Shown one piece after another: positions 14,106 to 21,646 of a DNA stretch of 35,436 bases (its first letter is position 1; each line of letters starts with the position of its first letter). The stretch lies in the NCBI GenBank assembly GCA_035764655.1, contig DASTYU010000055.1, positions 1-35,436 on the forward strand. Direction: 5' to 3'. The DNA comes from DASTYU01 sp035764655. Lineage in GTDB: Bacteria > Chloroflexota > Limnocylindria > Limnocylindrales > CSP1-4. A program made the translations under genes and the position numbers. The notes under the pieces were generated by a model, which saw nothing but the letters and a program-made list of their open reading frames with translations, was not told where the DNA came from and ran no database searches.

Positions 14106-14624
14106 ATGGCCGACCATTATGCCGTTCTTGGCGTCCAGCCCGATGCGGACCGGACCGCGATCCAGGCTGCCTACCGCATGCTCGCCCGGCTGCACCACCC
14201 CGACTTCGGTGGCGACGGATCGAGGATGGCTGCCCTCAACGAGGCCTGGAGCGTGCTCGGCAAGGACGAGACGCGACTTGCCTACGACGCGGGCCGCAAC
14301 ATCCGTCGACCCAGCGCGAACCGTGATGTCACGCCACCGCCTTCGCCCACCGGGCCGATCGGTGCGGCCGCGGCACGGCGGTCAACCGAACCACGGGCCC
14401 GCACGCTCGGGTTCGGGCGCTACGCGGACTGGACGATCGCCGAGCTCGCGGCCCACGATCCTGACTATCTCGAATGGCTGGCGCGCGCCCCGGCCGGCCT
14501 GACCTTTCGCCAGGAGATCTACACGCAGCTTGCCAAGCGCGCCGCGGCCTACCCGGGCCGGACCGCGACGGCGTCGCGCCCGCAGCCGTCGGGCTCGAGG
14601 TTTCGTCCGCGCCGGCTCTGGTAG
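14106..14624 (+). CDS. J-domain protein fused to a DUF3820-like domain
   Basis: The 172-residue protein has an N-terminal J domain, MADHYAVLGVQPDADRTAIQ, with the HPD motif at residues 31-33 and LNEAWSVLG in helix IV. J domains stimulate Hsp70 (DnaK) ATPase. A Pro/Arg-rich linker follows (about 65-98). A C-terminal FGRYADWTIAEL then HDPDYLEWLAR (about 102-129) matches the ExoX-C/DUF3820 signature 'fGky.g..i.eia..dp.Yl.Wl'. No Gly/Phe or zinc-finger regions of DnaJ are present, so it is not a general DnaJ. The ATG at 14106 is preferred over an in-frame TTG at 14100; no clear ribosome site is seen. It converges on the YdeI gene with a 1-bp gap. The client is unknown. Confidence 0.85.
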   Translation: MADHYAVLGVQPDADRTAIQAAYRMLARLHHPDFGGDGSRMAALNEAWSVLGKDETRLAYDAGRNIRRPSANRDVTPPPSPTGPIGAAAARRSTEPRARTLGFGRYADWTIAELAAHDPDYLEWLARAPAGLTFRQEIYTQLAKRAAAYPGRTATASRPQPSGSRFRPRRLW

Positions 14625-14625
14625 C

Positions 14626-15213
14626 TCAGCCTGGCGCGCCGGTCCGCCGGCCTCTCCGCGAGTCCTCCAGAAGCTTCTCGAACCGACGCTCCCGCGTCTC
14701 GTCGCGCTTGGCGCTCGAGACCCAATGCGTGATGCTCCGCCGATACGACGGCGCCTGCGTCCGGAAGAACGCCCATGCCGGCTCGTCGGCTTCGAAGCGT
14801 GCCTGCTGTTCCTTCGTGAACGCGGCTGTGTCTCGTTCGTACGAATAGATCGCGGTCTTCTCCGGCGAACGCGCCTCGAACGCCCTCAGCCCTGCGGGCC
14901 GCATCCGCCCTTCGGCGATGAGCTCGCCCGCGCGTCTCGTATTGATCGCGCTCCAGAAGCTCCCCTTGCGGCGCGGCGTGAACCGCTGGGCGTTCCGCTC
15001 GTCGTCGAGGCGGTAGCGCACGCCGTCGATCCAGCCGACGCACAACGCCTCGCCAACGGCCTCCGGCCAGGTGACGGTCGGGCGGCCCGTGGCCTTGCGG
15101 TGGTAGCCGACCCACAGCTCGTCCGCGGTCTCGTGGTGCGCGTCGAACCACGCGCGCAGCTCCGCGGGGGACGCGAAGAAGATGACGTCGCGGGGTTTCG
15201 GCGCCGGGCTCAC
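14626..15213 (-). CDS. YdeI/OmpD-associated family protein
   Basis: The 195-residue protein matches the YdeI/OmpD-associated family. It has FFASPAELRAWFDAHHETA, ELWVGYHRK, TWPEAVGEALCVGWIDGVRY, FTPRRKGSFWSAIN and a C-terminal helical part with 'AFF..q.psyrrsit.WV..AK..eTR..R'. Members are implicated in resistance to cationic peptides in E. coli, but the molecular role is not defined. GTG at 15213 overlaps the decarboxylase stop by four bases (GTGA), so it is translationally coupled. The open frame upstream belongs to the shadow of the decarboxylase. Confidence 0.88.
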   Translation of the reverse strand: MSPAPKPRDVIFFASPAELRAWFDAHHETADELWVGYHRKATGRPTVTWPEAVGEALCVGWIDGVRYRLDDERNAQRFTPRRKGSFWSAINTRRAGELIAEGRMRPAGLRAFEARSPEKTAIYSYERDTAAFTKEQQARFEADEPAWAFFRTQAPSYRRSITHWVSSAKRDETRERRFEKLLEDSRRGRRTGAPG

Positions 15214-16715
15214 GGCAGGTCCGCATCCTCCCCCACGGTCCGTGCCGCCTCGCGCAGCAACTCCCACGCCCGCTCGACGTGGCGTCGTTCGGTCCGCAGG
15301 TTGCCGATGGCGACGCGGATCGTGAACCGGCCGTCGAGCCGGGTGTGCGACAGGAACACCTCGCCCGACCGGTTGACCGCATCCATGATCGCGGCGTTCG
15401 CATCGTCCACAGCGGATTCGGCGAGTCGCGCAGGCCGCCAGCGCAGGCAGACCGTCGAGAACGGCACGGGCGCGAGTCGCTCCCAGTCTTGATCCGCATC
15501 CACCGCGTCCGCCAGCTCCCTGGCGAGCTCGATGTGGTGGCCGATCCGCCGCCGCAGGCCCTCCAACCCGAACCAGCGCAGTTCGATCCACAGCTTCAGC
15601 GCGCGCATCCTCCGCCCGAGCTGCGGCGTGAGGTCCGTGAAGTCCCGCACCGGCGTTGCGCGATCGAGGGTCCGCAGGTACTCGGGGTGGAGGCTGAACG
15701 CGGCCGAGAGCTGATCCAGCCGGCGGGTCAGCAGCAGTGACGCATCGACCGGCGTGAACAGCCACTTGTGCGGATTGACCACGATCGAATCGGCCCGTTC
15801 CCAGCCCTCGAAGTGGGACCGGCGTTCGGGCAGGAGGGCAACGGCTCCCGCGTAGGCAGCGTCCACGTGGAGCCAGATGCCCTCGCGTTCGGCGATGGCG
15901 GCAACCGCGGAGACCGGGTCGACGGAGGTCGACGACGTGGTTCCGAGCGTGGCGACGATCGCGATCGGCGTCCGGCCGGCCGCGCGGTCCGCCGCAATCG
16001 CTGCTTCGAGCGCGTGCGGCATGAGCTCGAAGCGCTCATTGACCGGTATCCGTACGAGCGACGCTCGCCCCAGCCCCAGCGTCATGCACGCCTTTTCGAT
16101 CGAGCTGTGCGCCTCGGCAGAGGCGTACACGCGAAGCGCGTGGAGGTCGTCACGGGCAGCCAGACCGGCTGTCGCCGCCTGGGTTCCCGCCGCTTCCCGG
16201 GCGGCGGCCAAAGCGATCAGCGACGACGTTGAAGCGGTGTCCGTCAGGAGGCCTTCGAAGCCGTCGGGCAGCCCAAGCCCACGGCGAAGCCAGTCGACGA
16301 CCACGACCTCCAGCTCCGTGCCGATCGGCGAGGTGCGCCACAGCATCGGGTTCTGGTTGAGGGCGGCGACCAGCATCTCCCCGAGGATCCCGGCGCTCGA
16401 CGCGGACGACGCGAAGTAGGCCATGAAGCCGGGGTGCTGCCAGTGCGTGGCGTTCGGCTCGACCAGGCGGTCGTAGTCGGCCAGGATGGCGTCGAGCGAT
16501 TCGGGCGCTTCGGGTGCCGACTCGGGAAAGAGGTCACGCAAGCTGCCCGGTTCGATCGGCGGCAACACCGGCCGCACGGCGACGGACTCCAGGTAATCGG
16601 CCATGCGGTCGACGGCGGCGTGGGCAGCGGCGCGGAACTCGGCCGCGTCCATGTCCCCGAGGCCGGTCAGCTGCGCCTCGCTCGGCGTGCCGGTCGCTCG
16701 TTCGTCCGTCGTCAC
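15210..16715 (-). CDS. Pyridoxal-phosphate-dependent (aromatic) L-amino-acid decarboxylase
   Basis: This is a group II PLP decarboxylase of 501 residues, of the type that converts aromatic or acidic L-amino acids to amines. It has HWQHPGFMAYFASS (substrate region), the PLP phosphate and ring residues H203 (YASAEAHSS) and D285 (HVDAAYAG), and the internal aldimine lysine K317 in NPHKWLFT. The N-terminal layout (AAVDRMADYLESV then PNATHWQHP) is closest to tryptophan/tyrosine/DOPA decarboxylases, but the substrate cannot be fixed. GTG at 16715 follows a TACACT hexamer five bases upstream and no ribosome site, which suggests a leaderless start. It is coupled to the YdeI gene by a 4-base overlap. 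Confidence 0.93.
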   Translation of the reverse strand: MTTDERATGTPSEAQLTGLGDMDAAEFRAAAHAAVDRMADYLESVAVRPVLPPIEPGSLRDLFPESAPEAPESLDAILADYDRLVEPNATHWQHPGFMAYFASSASSAGILGEMLVAALNQNPMLWRTSPIGTELEVVVVDWLRRGLGLPDGFEGLLTDTASTSSLIALAAAREAAGTQAATAGLAARDDLHALRVYASAEAHSSIEKACMTLGLGRASLVRIPVNERFELMPHALEAAIAADRAAGRTPIAIVATLGTTSSTSVDPVSAVAAIAEREGIWLHVDAAYAGAVALLPERRSHFEGWERADSIVVNPHKWLFTPVDASLLLTRRLDQLSAAFSLHPEYLRTLDRATPVRDFTDLTPQLGRRMRALKLWIELRWFGLEGLRRRIGHHIELARELADAVDADQDWERLAPVPFSTVCLRWRPARLAESAVDDANAAIMDAVNRSGEVFLSHTRLDGRFTIRVAIGNLRTERRHVERAWELLREAARTVGEDADLP

Positions 16716-16748
16716 CCGGGGAGTGTACCGACGGCAAAACGGTCGGGA

Positions 16749-16775
16749 CCTCGCGGTAGAGGGATTACCGCGAGG
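16749..16775 (-). terminator. Perfect 10-bp stem-loop between RDD and decarboxylase genes
   Basis: CCTCGCGGTA (16749-16758) pairs perfectly with TACCGCGAGG (16766-16775) across a 7-base loop. It lies 90 bp past the stop of the RDD gene and 33 bp before the decarboxylase start. It may be the terminator of the RDD operon or an operator or leader element. A GACCGTTTTG run follows on the minus strand, but there is no clean U-tract. Confidence 0.5.
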
Positions 16776-16835
16776 CCCCGCACCCCCAGGAGGTTGCGCA
16801 CAGAGCCGGATGGTCCGGTCACTGGGAGATACGCG

Positions 16836-16876
16836 CAAACCGCGGGTTCGGATGTGTGGCGGGGTTACGCGGTTTG
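16836..16876 (-). terminator. Inverted repeat spanning the RDD stop codon
   Basis: CAAACCGCG (16836-16844) and CGCGGTTTG (16868-16876) are a perfect 9-bp inverted repeat. The arm at 16868-16876 encodes the last residues of the RDD protein, and the TAA stop (16865-16867) lies in the loop. It may act in termination or mRNA 3'-end protection. Confidence 0.4.
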
Positions 16877-17476
16877 GCGAGTCCCGCCCGGCGTGACGAC
16901 CGCGCTCCATGCGGCTCGATCGTGGATCCCGCGTCGCCGGGCGTTCACCGCGGTCGAGACGAGCAGGACGACCGCCCAGACCATCAGGACGGTGCCGCTG
17001 ATGACCCCGATCTGCGGGACGGCAATGAGCGGCCAGAGGGGGATCCCCAACGCCACCACGCGGAGCGCCGCCTGGCGAACCGTGAGCGGCTCGCCCGTCG
17101 CGACGAACCCGACCTGCAACTTCAGGAGCCGCATTCCGGGCGTTGCGCGCCGTGGCCCGGTCCAGAAGCCCATGAAATACACGGTCGCGATGACCGCGAT
17201 GCCGATCCAGGCGATCACGCTCAGCGCCGGGTCGCCCTGCTCCGGCCCGCCGACGATGATCGCGATGAGGATGCCCAGGACGACGAGGGAGGTCACCGCG
17301 ATCAGGACGCTGTCGAGCAGCCAGGCGATGGCCCGGGGCATCACGCCCGCATAGATCAGGCCGTGGGCGCCCGGAACGAGGCGCTTGCGCGGCAAGGCCG
17401 GCGCGACCCAGGACACGGCGGGCGCTGGCTCCACGGCTTCGCCCGGGGGCAGGTGCCCGCTGGGTCGATCGTCCAT
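16865..17476 (-). CDS. RDD family membrane protein (second of pair)
   Basis: The 203-residue membrane protein has three to four helices and the RDD signature: an Arg and Asp in the first helix (MPRAIAWLLDSVLIAV). RRATPGMRLLKLQV follows, then a C-terminal RRGIHDRAAWSAVV. RDD proteins are diverse small transporters or permease-like proteins; some act in Na+ or solute transport, but no substrate is inferable. The N-terminus is a 35-residue Pro-rich cytoplasmic segment. The ATG at 17476 overlaps the stop of the upstream RDD gene by one base, so the pair is co-translated, and a heteromeric complex is possible. Confidence 0.88.
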   Translation of the reverse strand: MDDRPSGHLPPGEAVEPAPAVSWVAPALPRKRLVPGAHGLIYAGVMPRAIAWLLDSVLIAVTSLVVLGILIAIIVGGPEQGDPALSVIAWIGIAVIATVYFMGFWTGPRRATPGMRLLKLQVGFVATGEPLTVRQAALRVVALGIPLWPLIAVPQIGVISGTVLMVWAVVLLVSTAVNARRRGIHDRAAWSAVVTPGGTRQTA

Positions 17477-18342
17477 CAGTTGGTCTGGCTCGCGTCCTGG
17501 AGGCTCGAGATCTGACCGCCGAGCAAGAGGACCACGAAGATCCACAACCAGAAAGCGAGCCAGCCGATGATGAGCACGAGGCATGTCAGAACGAGGACGC
17601 TTCGCCCCAGCCCTGCTGGCTGCACGACGGCCGTGCCCGCGACGCGATCGTGGATCCCCTGCCTGGTATCGCTGGCAATCGTCGAGATCAGCAGGACGAC
17701 GTACCACACGAATCCAAGGAGCGACGCAACACCGAAGATCGCGGGAACGGCATTCGCAAGGCTGAGCGGATACCCGAGCAGCGCCCAGCGCACGATTGCA
17801 GGCCAGAACTGGAGCGGCCGCCCTTCGAACGCGGTCCCGATCTGGATCTTCATCGCGCGCATCCCGGGCGTTGCCGGGCGTTTGCTTGTCCAGATGAGCA
17901 CGAAGTAGAGAAAGCTCACGGTGACATAGACGATCCCGAAGATCGCGGAGAGGGTCGTCGAGTCCGTGCCGCGGGTCTCGATACCGAGCGCGACGGCGGC
18001 GATCCCCGCGATCACTGAGCTGAGGATCGCCAGCAAGATGTTGTCGAGCACCAGGGCCACGAATCGGCGGGAGGTGCTCGCGAACACGAACCCGGGCGCG
18101 CCGGGAACGTGGCGTTCCTGCCGCGGAGCAGCGGGGGCCGCCCATGCCACCACCGGGGCATCGGCACTCGGCTCAGCGGTCAGGACGGGATCGGCACTGA
18201 TGATCGTTGAGCGCGGCTGCTCGGGTGGCGCGGTCTGCGGTCGTTCCCACGGCAGCGACGCCGGTTCGCCGGGCGTCGGTTCGTCGTCGGTCCCCGGTGC
18301 GTCGGGCTGCGGTTCGTTGCCCCCGGGTGGACGCTGGCCCAT
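17476..18342 (-). CDS. RDD family membrane protein (first of pair)
   Basis: The 288-residue protein begins with about 85 residues of Pro/Glu/Asp-rich, low-complexity sequence. Four to five transmembrane helices follow, with SRRFVALVLDNILLAI (RDD helix 1), RPATPGMRAMKIQI and RQGIHDRVAGTAVV. It differs from its neighbour by an extra C-terminal helix (LVLTCLVLIIGWLAFWLWIF). The motif order and overall layout are otherwise shared, so the pair probably arose by tandem duplication. ATG at 18342 has a GGGAGG ribosome site about ten bases upstream. Function is not known. Confidence 0.9.
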   Translation of the reverse strand: MGQRPPGGNEPQPDAPGTDDEPTPGEPASLPWERPQTAPPEQPRSTIISADPVLTAEPSADAPVVAWAAPAAPRQERHVPGAPGFVFASTSRRFVALVLDNILLAILSSVIAGIAAVALGIETRGTDSTTLSAIFGIVYVTVSFLYFVLIWTSKRPATPGMRAMKIQIGTAFEGRPLQFWPAIVRWALLGYPLSLANAVPAIFGVASLLGFVWYVVLLISTIASDTRQGIHDRVAGTAVVQPAGLGRSVLVLTCLVLIIGWLAFWLWIFVVLLLGGQISSLQDASQTN

Positions 18343-18456
18343 CCGTCAGGACCTCCCTCTGTACGGCCCGGCAACCCGGGCCGGCGTGGCGAGAGCATAG
18401 AGCGGGCCAACCGTGCGGAGCCCGTCGATCTGACGCGGCCGAGGGCGTATCGTCAC

Positions 18457-18555
18457 GTGCCGCCGAACCAGATTGGAGATCCCGTCCTCGCGCAGAAGGC
18501 GGTCGTCCGGGCCTATGACGCGGCGGGCGCCCTGCTCGATGAGGCCAGCCCCTGA
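18457..18555 (+). CDS. Possible 32-residue ORF in the spacer upstream of the Ala-rich gene
   Basis: GTG at 18457 opens a 32-codon frame, MPPNQIGDPVLAQKAVVRAY through to DEASP, with protein-like rather than Arg/Ser-shadow composition. The frame stays open upstream of the GTG. There is no ribosome site. It could be a tiny gene or a decayed fragment of a longer one. The rest of the 294-bp spacer (18343-18636) shows only the promoter noted at 18593. Confidence 0.2.
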   Translation: MPPNQIGDPVLAQKAVVRAYDAAGALLDEASP

Positions 18556-18592
18556 TCGGGTGCCACGCTGGCCCGCGCACGACGCGAGCCCT

Positions 18593-18621
18593 TCGACACA
18601 AGCGGCATCAGACGCTATGTT
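18593..18621 (+). promoter_or_regulatory. Putative sigma-70-type promoter
   Basis: TCGACA (18593-18598) and TATGTT (18616-18621) are separated by 17 bases, 5 of 6 and 4 of 6 matches to consensus. The predicted start would fall about 10 bases before the ATG at 18637. A second hexamer, TAGTAC (18625-18630), lies six bases before the ATG. Confidence 0.35.
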
Positions 18622-18636
18622 CGGTAGTACAGGCGT

Positions 18637-19029
18637 ATGACGACTGAAAACCGCGGCAAGATCGAGTCGGCCGAAACGACCGCAGGGACGCTGAACGATT
18701 GGCGTCTTGCAGAGCGTGCAGCCGAAAGCGCGCGGCGCGGTCGCCTGGTGGCCGAAGCCGCTGCAAGGGCCGCCGAGGAAGCGGCTCAGGCGGCGCTCGC
18801 AACGGCCGACGCCGCGAAGGCCGCCCTGGCCGCGGCGTCACTTGCCGAGCAATCGGCGATGAAGACGGCTGACGCGGCACGGACCGCGGTCGACGTGGCG
18901 CGGGCTGATCTCGTCGACGCGGAATCCGAATCCGCTGCAGCCGACCTCGACGAGCAAGCAGCGCATTCGAAGTACCGCAAGGCCGCCGACCGCGCCAGCG
19001 AGCGATCCCGCGCCGAGGAGCCGGACTGA
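18637..19029 (+). CDS. Alanine-rich helical (coiled-coil) protein, unknown function
   Basis: The 130-residue protein is about one third alanine, with regularly placed Glu, Asp, Lys and Arg. Residues 20-125 should form one long amphipathic helix with heptad-like repeats (AAARAAEEAAQAALATADAA region). There is no signal peptide, membrane segment or cysteine. Such proteins resemble late-embryogenesis-abundant-like or apolipoprotein-like stress proteins and also simple coiled coils, so no role is assigned. ATG at 18637 is the first in frame. It converges on the small gene at 19063 with 33 bp between. Confidence 0.65.
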   Translation: MTTENRGKIESAETTAGTLNDWRLAERAAESARRGRLVAEAAARAAEEAAQAALATADAAKAALAAASLAEQSAMKTADAARTAVDVARADLVDAESESAAADLDEQAAHSKYRKAADRASERSRAEEPD

Positions 19030-19062
19030 CCCGGTGAACCTGTAACGCCGGCCCGTGGCCGT

Positions 19063-19284
19063 TCAGGTCACTGAGCCAGCGTCGTCCACCAGCAGCGACT
19101 GCTCTGTCGCCTTGGCTGCCATCTCGTCGATCAGCAGTTCGGCCTCGCGGGCGAGATCGGCAACCCTCGGGTCACTCGCTGGGAGGAGCGCCTTGGCGCG
19201 CTCGATCTGCTTGAGCCGTTCGGCGTCAGCGGCGATCGACTCGGCCGTCGCCCGAACGTCATCGTCAAGATCGGACACACTCAC
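19063..19284 (-). CDS. Small helical protein, unknown function
   Basis: The 73-residue protein starts at GTG 19284, overlapping the stop of the gene upstream (GTGA); a second GTG lies six bases later. It is wholly charged and helical (DDDVRATAESIAADAERLKQ, then LADLAREAEL-like segments) with the turn LLPASDPRVA in between. No motif is recognised. Its coupling to the upstream gene suggests a shared function, perhaps as a partner pair. Confidence 0.6.
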   Translation of the reverse strand: MSVSDLDDDVRATAESIAADAERLKQIERAKALLPASDPRVADLAREAELLIDEMAAKATEQSLLVDDAGSVT

Positions 19285-19520
19285 TCTCCCGCCCGCCAGC
19301 CCTCCGGCGGGATCCAATGGCCGTCCCGGTAGACATACCAGGACTCGTGTTCGGCCGACAGATCACGTCGCCGCACGATTGCACGTGGATAGTACGCGCG
19401 CAGCCCCTGCTGCAGCGCTTCGGCCGTCGTTCTCTCGACGACCAGGGCGTGCGCTCGGTCGACAAATTCCTGGTCAGTTGACGGGTTCAGTACGAGCGTT
19501 GGCGCACCAGTCGGGCCCAA
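19281..19520 (-). CDS. Small conserved-looking protein with WYVYRDGHW motif, unknown function
   Basis: The 79-residue protein has a helical first half (STDQEFVDRAHALVVERTTA, EALQQGLRAYYPRAIVRRRD) and an aromatic end (ESWYVYRDGHWIPPEGW). I chose TTG at 19520 because AGGGAG precedes it by six bases. GTG at 19550 is an alternative that adds ten residues. The open frame upstream to 19682 looks non-coding. It lies 208 bp beyond the 3' end of tRNA-Pro and overlaps the next gene by four bases. The family is not one I can name. Confidence 0.6.
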   Translation of the reverse strand: MGPTGAPTLVLNPSTDQEFVDRAHALVVERTTAEALQQGLRAYYPRAIVRRRDLSAEHESWYVYRDGHWIPPEGWRAGE

Positions 19521-19693
19521 CCGAATCTCCCTCGTTCGGCAAGTGCCCACCCAGCCCGGACCAAGCAGGCGCCGCGAGTCAACCGTAGGGTGAAGGTGGC
19601 GGCTGGAGTGCGACGTGGGGCGCCACATCCTTGCAGCGGCGTTGCACGGGAGTGCCCTTCCGGCGTCGTGAGCGGTGAGCACATGACACGCAC

Positions 19694-19714
19694 GCGCACA
19701 CCTCAGGTGTTCGC
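19694..19714 (-). terminator. Stem-loop downstream of tRNA-Pro
   Basis: ACACCT-C-AGGTGT (19698-19710), extended by GCG/CGC, lies 13 bases past the encoded CCA of the tRNA. It is a likely 3' processing or termination hairpin without a U-tract. The rest of 19521-19727 shows no gene. Confidence 0.45.
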
Positions 19715-19727
19715 CATTGGGAGGAAC

Positions 19728-19804
19728 TGGTCGGGGCGGCGGGATTTGAACCCACGACCACCAGTCCCCCAGACTGGTGCGCTACCAGACTGCGCCACGC
19801 CCCG
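19728..19804 (-). tRNA. tRNA-Pro, anticodon GGG, CCA encoded
   Basis: The minus strand folds as a complete 77-nt cloverleaf. The acceptor stem CGGGGCG/CGCCCCG pairs perfectly with discriminator A, followed by an encoded CCA. The D-arm is GCGC/GCGC around AGTCTGGTA. The anticodon stem CCAGT/ACTGG holds loop CTGGGGG with anticodon GGG at 19768-19770, reading CCC/CCU. The T-arm is GTGGG-TTCAAAT-CCCGC. C1-G72 is typical of bacterial tRNA-Pro. A TAGACT hexamer about 12 bases upstream may be its -10 box. Confidence 0.97.
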
Positions 19805-20010
19805 ACAGGGAGCGCCAGTCTAGCACCCGGTGGGCCTCAGGCGGCGGATCGGCGCCCGCCAACTTTTTGGACATTCATATGGCGAATACAAGGCGGCCGA
19901 GTGCCCGCCGCGGGCCCGTGACGCGCCCGTTTGAGCACGGGCGGACCGTCGCCGGACCCGGAACAGAGCCTCCGGCGTGCTTTGAATTCGCTCCGTGAAT
20001 GCGCGAGAGG
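19805..20010 (-). other. Spacer between der and tRNA-Pro
   Basis: The 206-bp spacer holds no gene. A 6-bp stem CGCCCG/CGGGCG (around 19925-19945) may end the der transcript. An AT-rich patch near 19862-19892 (TTTTTGGACATTCATATGG) is unusual for this genome and could be a promoter for the tRNA, but no convincing -35/-10 pair is seen. Confidence 0.4.
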
Positions 20011-21642
20011 TCAGCGCCGGCCGGGACCCTTCGAGCCCGGGGTCGGCTTGCCGCCGGTCGCCGGCTTCCTGCGTCCTTTCGACGCCGCGGCGGCGCGGCC
20101 CGATCGCGCTTTTCGCCGGCGAGGTGGCCGTGCCGAAACCCGGTCGCGGAAAACCAGCTTGATCGGCGTCCCGTGGTACCCGAATGCCTCGCGCAGCTGG
20201 TTTTCGAGGTACCGCCGGTAGCTGAAGTGGATCGCCGAGGCATCCGACGCAAAGAACACGAACGTCGGCGGCGCCACCGCTGCCTGGGTCGCGTAGAAGA
20301 CCTTCGGCCGGCGGCCGCGGACCATCGACGGCAACACTCGCTCGGTGGCGGCGCGAAGCAGCCGGTTCAGCTCGCCGGTCGGGACGCGGCGGCGGCGCTC
20401 TCCCCAGATGTCGACCGCCATCTCGAGCACGCGCCCGACGCGCTGGCCGGTCTTCGCGCTGATCGACACGACCGGTGCGAAATCGAGGAATGGCGCCTGC
20501 GAGCGGATCCATTCGACGTACTGGTCGAAGGTGCGGTCGGTCTTCTCTTCGAGCAGGTCCCATTTGTTGACCGCGACAACGAGCCCTCTCCCCTCCTCGA
20601 CAACGTAGCCGGCGACGTGCGCGTCCTGGGCCGTCAGCCCGTCGACCGCGTCGATCACGAGGACCGCGACGTCCGCGCGCGCAATCGCCCGCAGGGCCCG
20701 AAGGGTCGAGTACCGCTCGGCCGCGGGACCGCTGGCGACCTTGCCGCGCCGCCGGATGCCGGCCGTGTCGATCAGCACGACCTCGCTGCGACCCCAAGCG
20801 AGGCGCGTGTCGATCGAGTCGCGCGTCGTGCCCGGCACGTCCGAGACGATCGCCCGGTCCTGCCCGAGCAGCGCGTTCACCAGGCTCGACTTGCCGACGT
20901 TCGGCCGGCCAACGAACGCGATTGCGGCCGGCTCGTCCGATTCGGCGGCCATCGCCGCGTCCCAGCGGGCGGCCTCGTCGCCTTCGAGCGCTTCCGCTCC
21001 GGCACCGTCGCCGTCGAGATCCGCCTCGGCATCGTCGACCACGAACGGCTCGAGCCGTCCCCGGGCAACTTCCTCGGCCCACGCTTCGGCCTCTTCCTCG
21101 CGGGCCTTGCGCGCCCGTTCCTCTTCGCTCTCGGGCGGAAGCGCCCAGACGATCGCGTCGAGCAGGTCGCCGGTGCCGCGACCGTGCGATGCCGACACGG
21201 GGTAGGTCTCGTCCCAGCCGAGCGCGTGGAACTCGGCACCTTCGAGCTCACGCTTCTCGTTGTCGGCCTTGTTGACCGCGACGATCACCGGTGCCTTGGC
21301 GCGGCGCAGCAGCTCGGACGCCTCCTGGTCGGCCGGCGTCATGCCGGCAGCCGCGTCGACCACGAACAGGATGACGTCCGCCTCAGCGATCGCCAGCCGG
21401 GCCTGCTCCTGGACCTTTGCCTCGATCGGGTCATTCGGGTCGATCTCGAGCCCGCCCGTGTCGACTACGACGAACCGGCGGCCGTTCCACTCGGCGTCAC
21501 CGTACAGGCGGTCACGGGTCGTGCGCGCTCGGTCCTCGACGATCGCCTGGCGGCCGCCCACGATGCGGTTGAAGAGCGTGCTCTTCCCGACGTTCGGCCG
21601 GCCGACGATCGCCACGATCGGCAGGCCTCGTTGGGCGACCAC
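20011..21642 (-). CDS. der: Ribosome-associated GTPase Der (EngA), extended
   Basis: Der is the double-GTPase needed for 50S ribosome assembly. G domain 1 has VGRPNVGKST, TTRDR, VDTGG and NKAD. G domain 2 has VGRPNVGKSS, GTTRDSIDT, IDTAGIRR and NKWD, followed by the KH-like domain (GRRPKVFYATQAAV, FFASDASAIHFSYRRYLENQ). At 543 residues it is about 80 to 100 longer than usual. Roughly 65 acidic residues separate the two G domains (EEERARKAREEEAEAWAEEV through to AAMAAESDE), and a basic tail ends the protein (RRRKARSGRAAAASKGRRK). GTG at 21642 lies four bases past the ispH stop. Longer open frames overlap ispH and are rejected. There is no clear ribosome site. Confidence 0.96.
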   Translation of the reverse strand: MVAQRGLPIVAIVGRPNVGKSTLFNRIVGGRQAIVEDRARTTRDRLYGDAEWNGRRFVVVDTGGLEIDPNDPIEAKVQEQARLAIAEADVILFVVDAAAGMTPADQEASELLRRAKAPVIVAVNKADNEKRELEGAEFHALGWDETYPVSASHGRGTGDLLDAIVWALPPESEEERARKAREEEAEAWAEEVARGRLEPFVVDDAEADLDGDGAGAEALEGDEAARWDAAMAAESDEPAAIAFVGRPNVGKSSLVNALLGQDRAIVSDVPGTTRDSIDTRLAWGRSEVVLIDTAGIRRRGKVASGPAAERYSTLRALRAIARADVAVLVIDAVDGLTAQDAHVAGYVVEEGRGLVVAVNKWDLLEEKTDRTFDQYVEWIRSQAPFLDFAPVVSISAKTGQRVGRVLEMAVDIWGERRRRVPTGELNRLLRAATERVLPSMVRGRRPKVFYATQAAVAPPTFVFFASDASAIHFSYRRYLENQLREAFGYHGTPIKLVFRDRVSARPPRRRKARSGRAAAASKGRRKPATGGKPTPGSKGPGRR

Positions 21643-21646
21643 GACG

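Noticed and set aside
19728..19804. tRNA-Pro as an integration (att) site next to a recombinase
   Set aside because: No second copy of the tRNA 3' end and no integrase nearby; the xer gene at 29.4 kb is the housekeeping type.
19590..19823. Plus-strand 77-residue frame with RRDLNPRPPVPQTGALPDCA
   Set aside because: It is the well-known antisense translation of a tRNA-Pro gene, not a protein.
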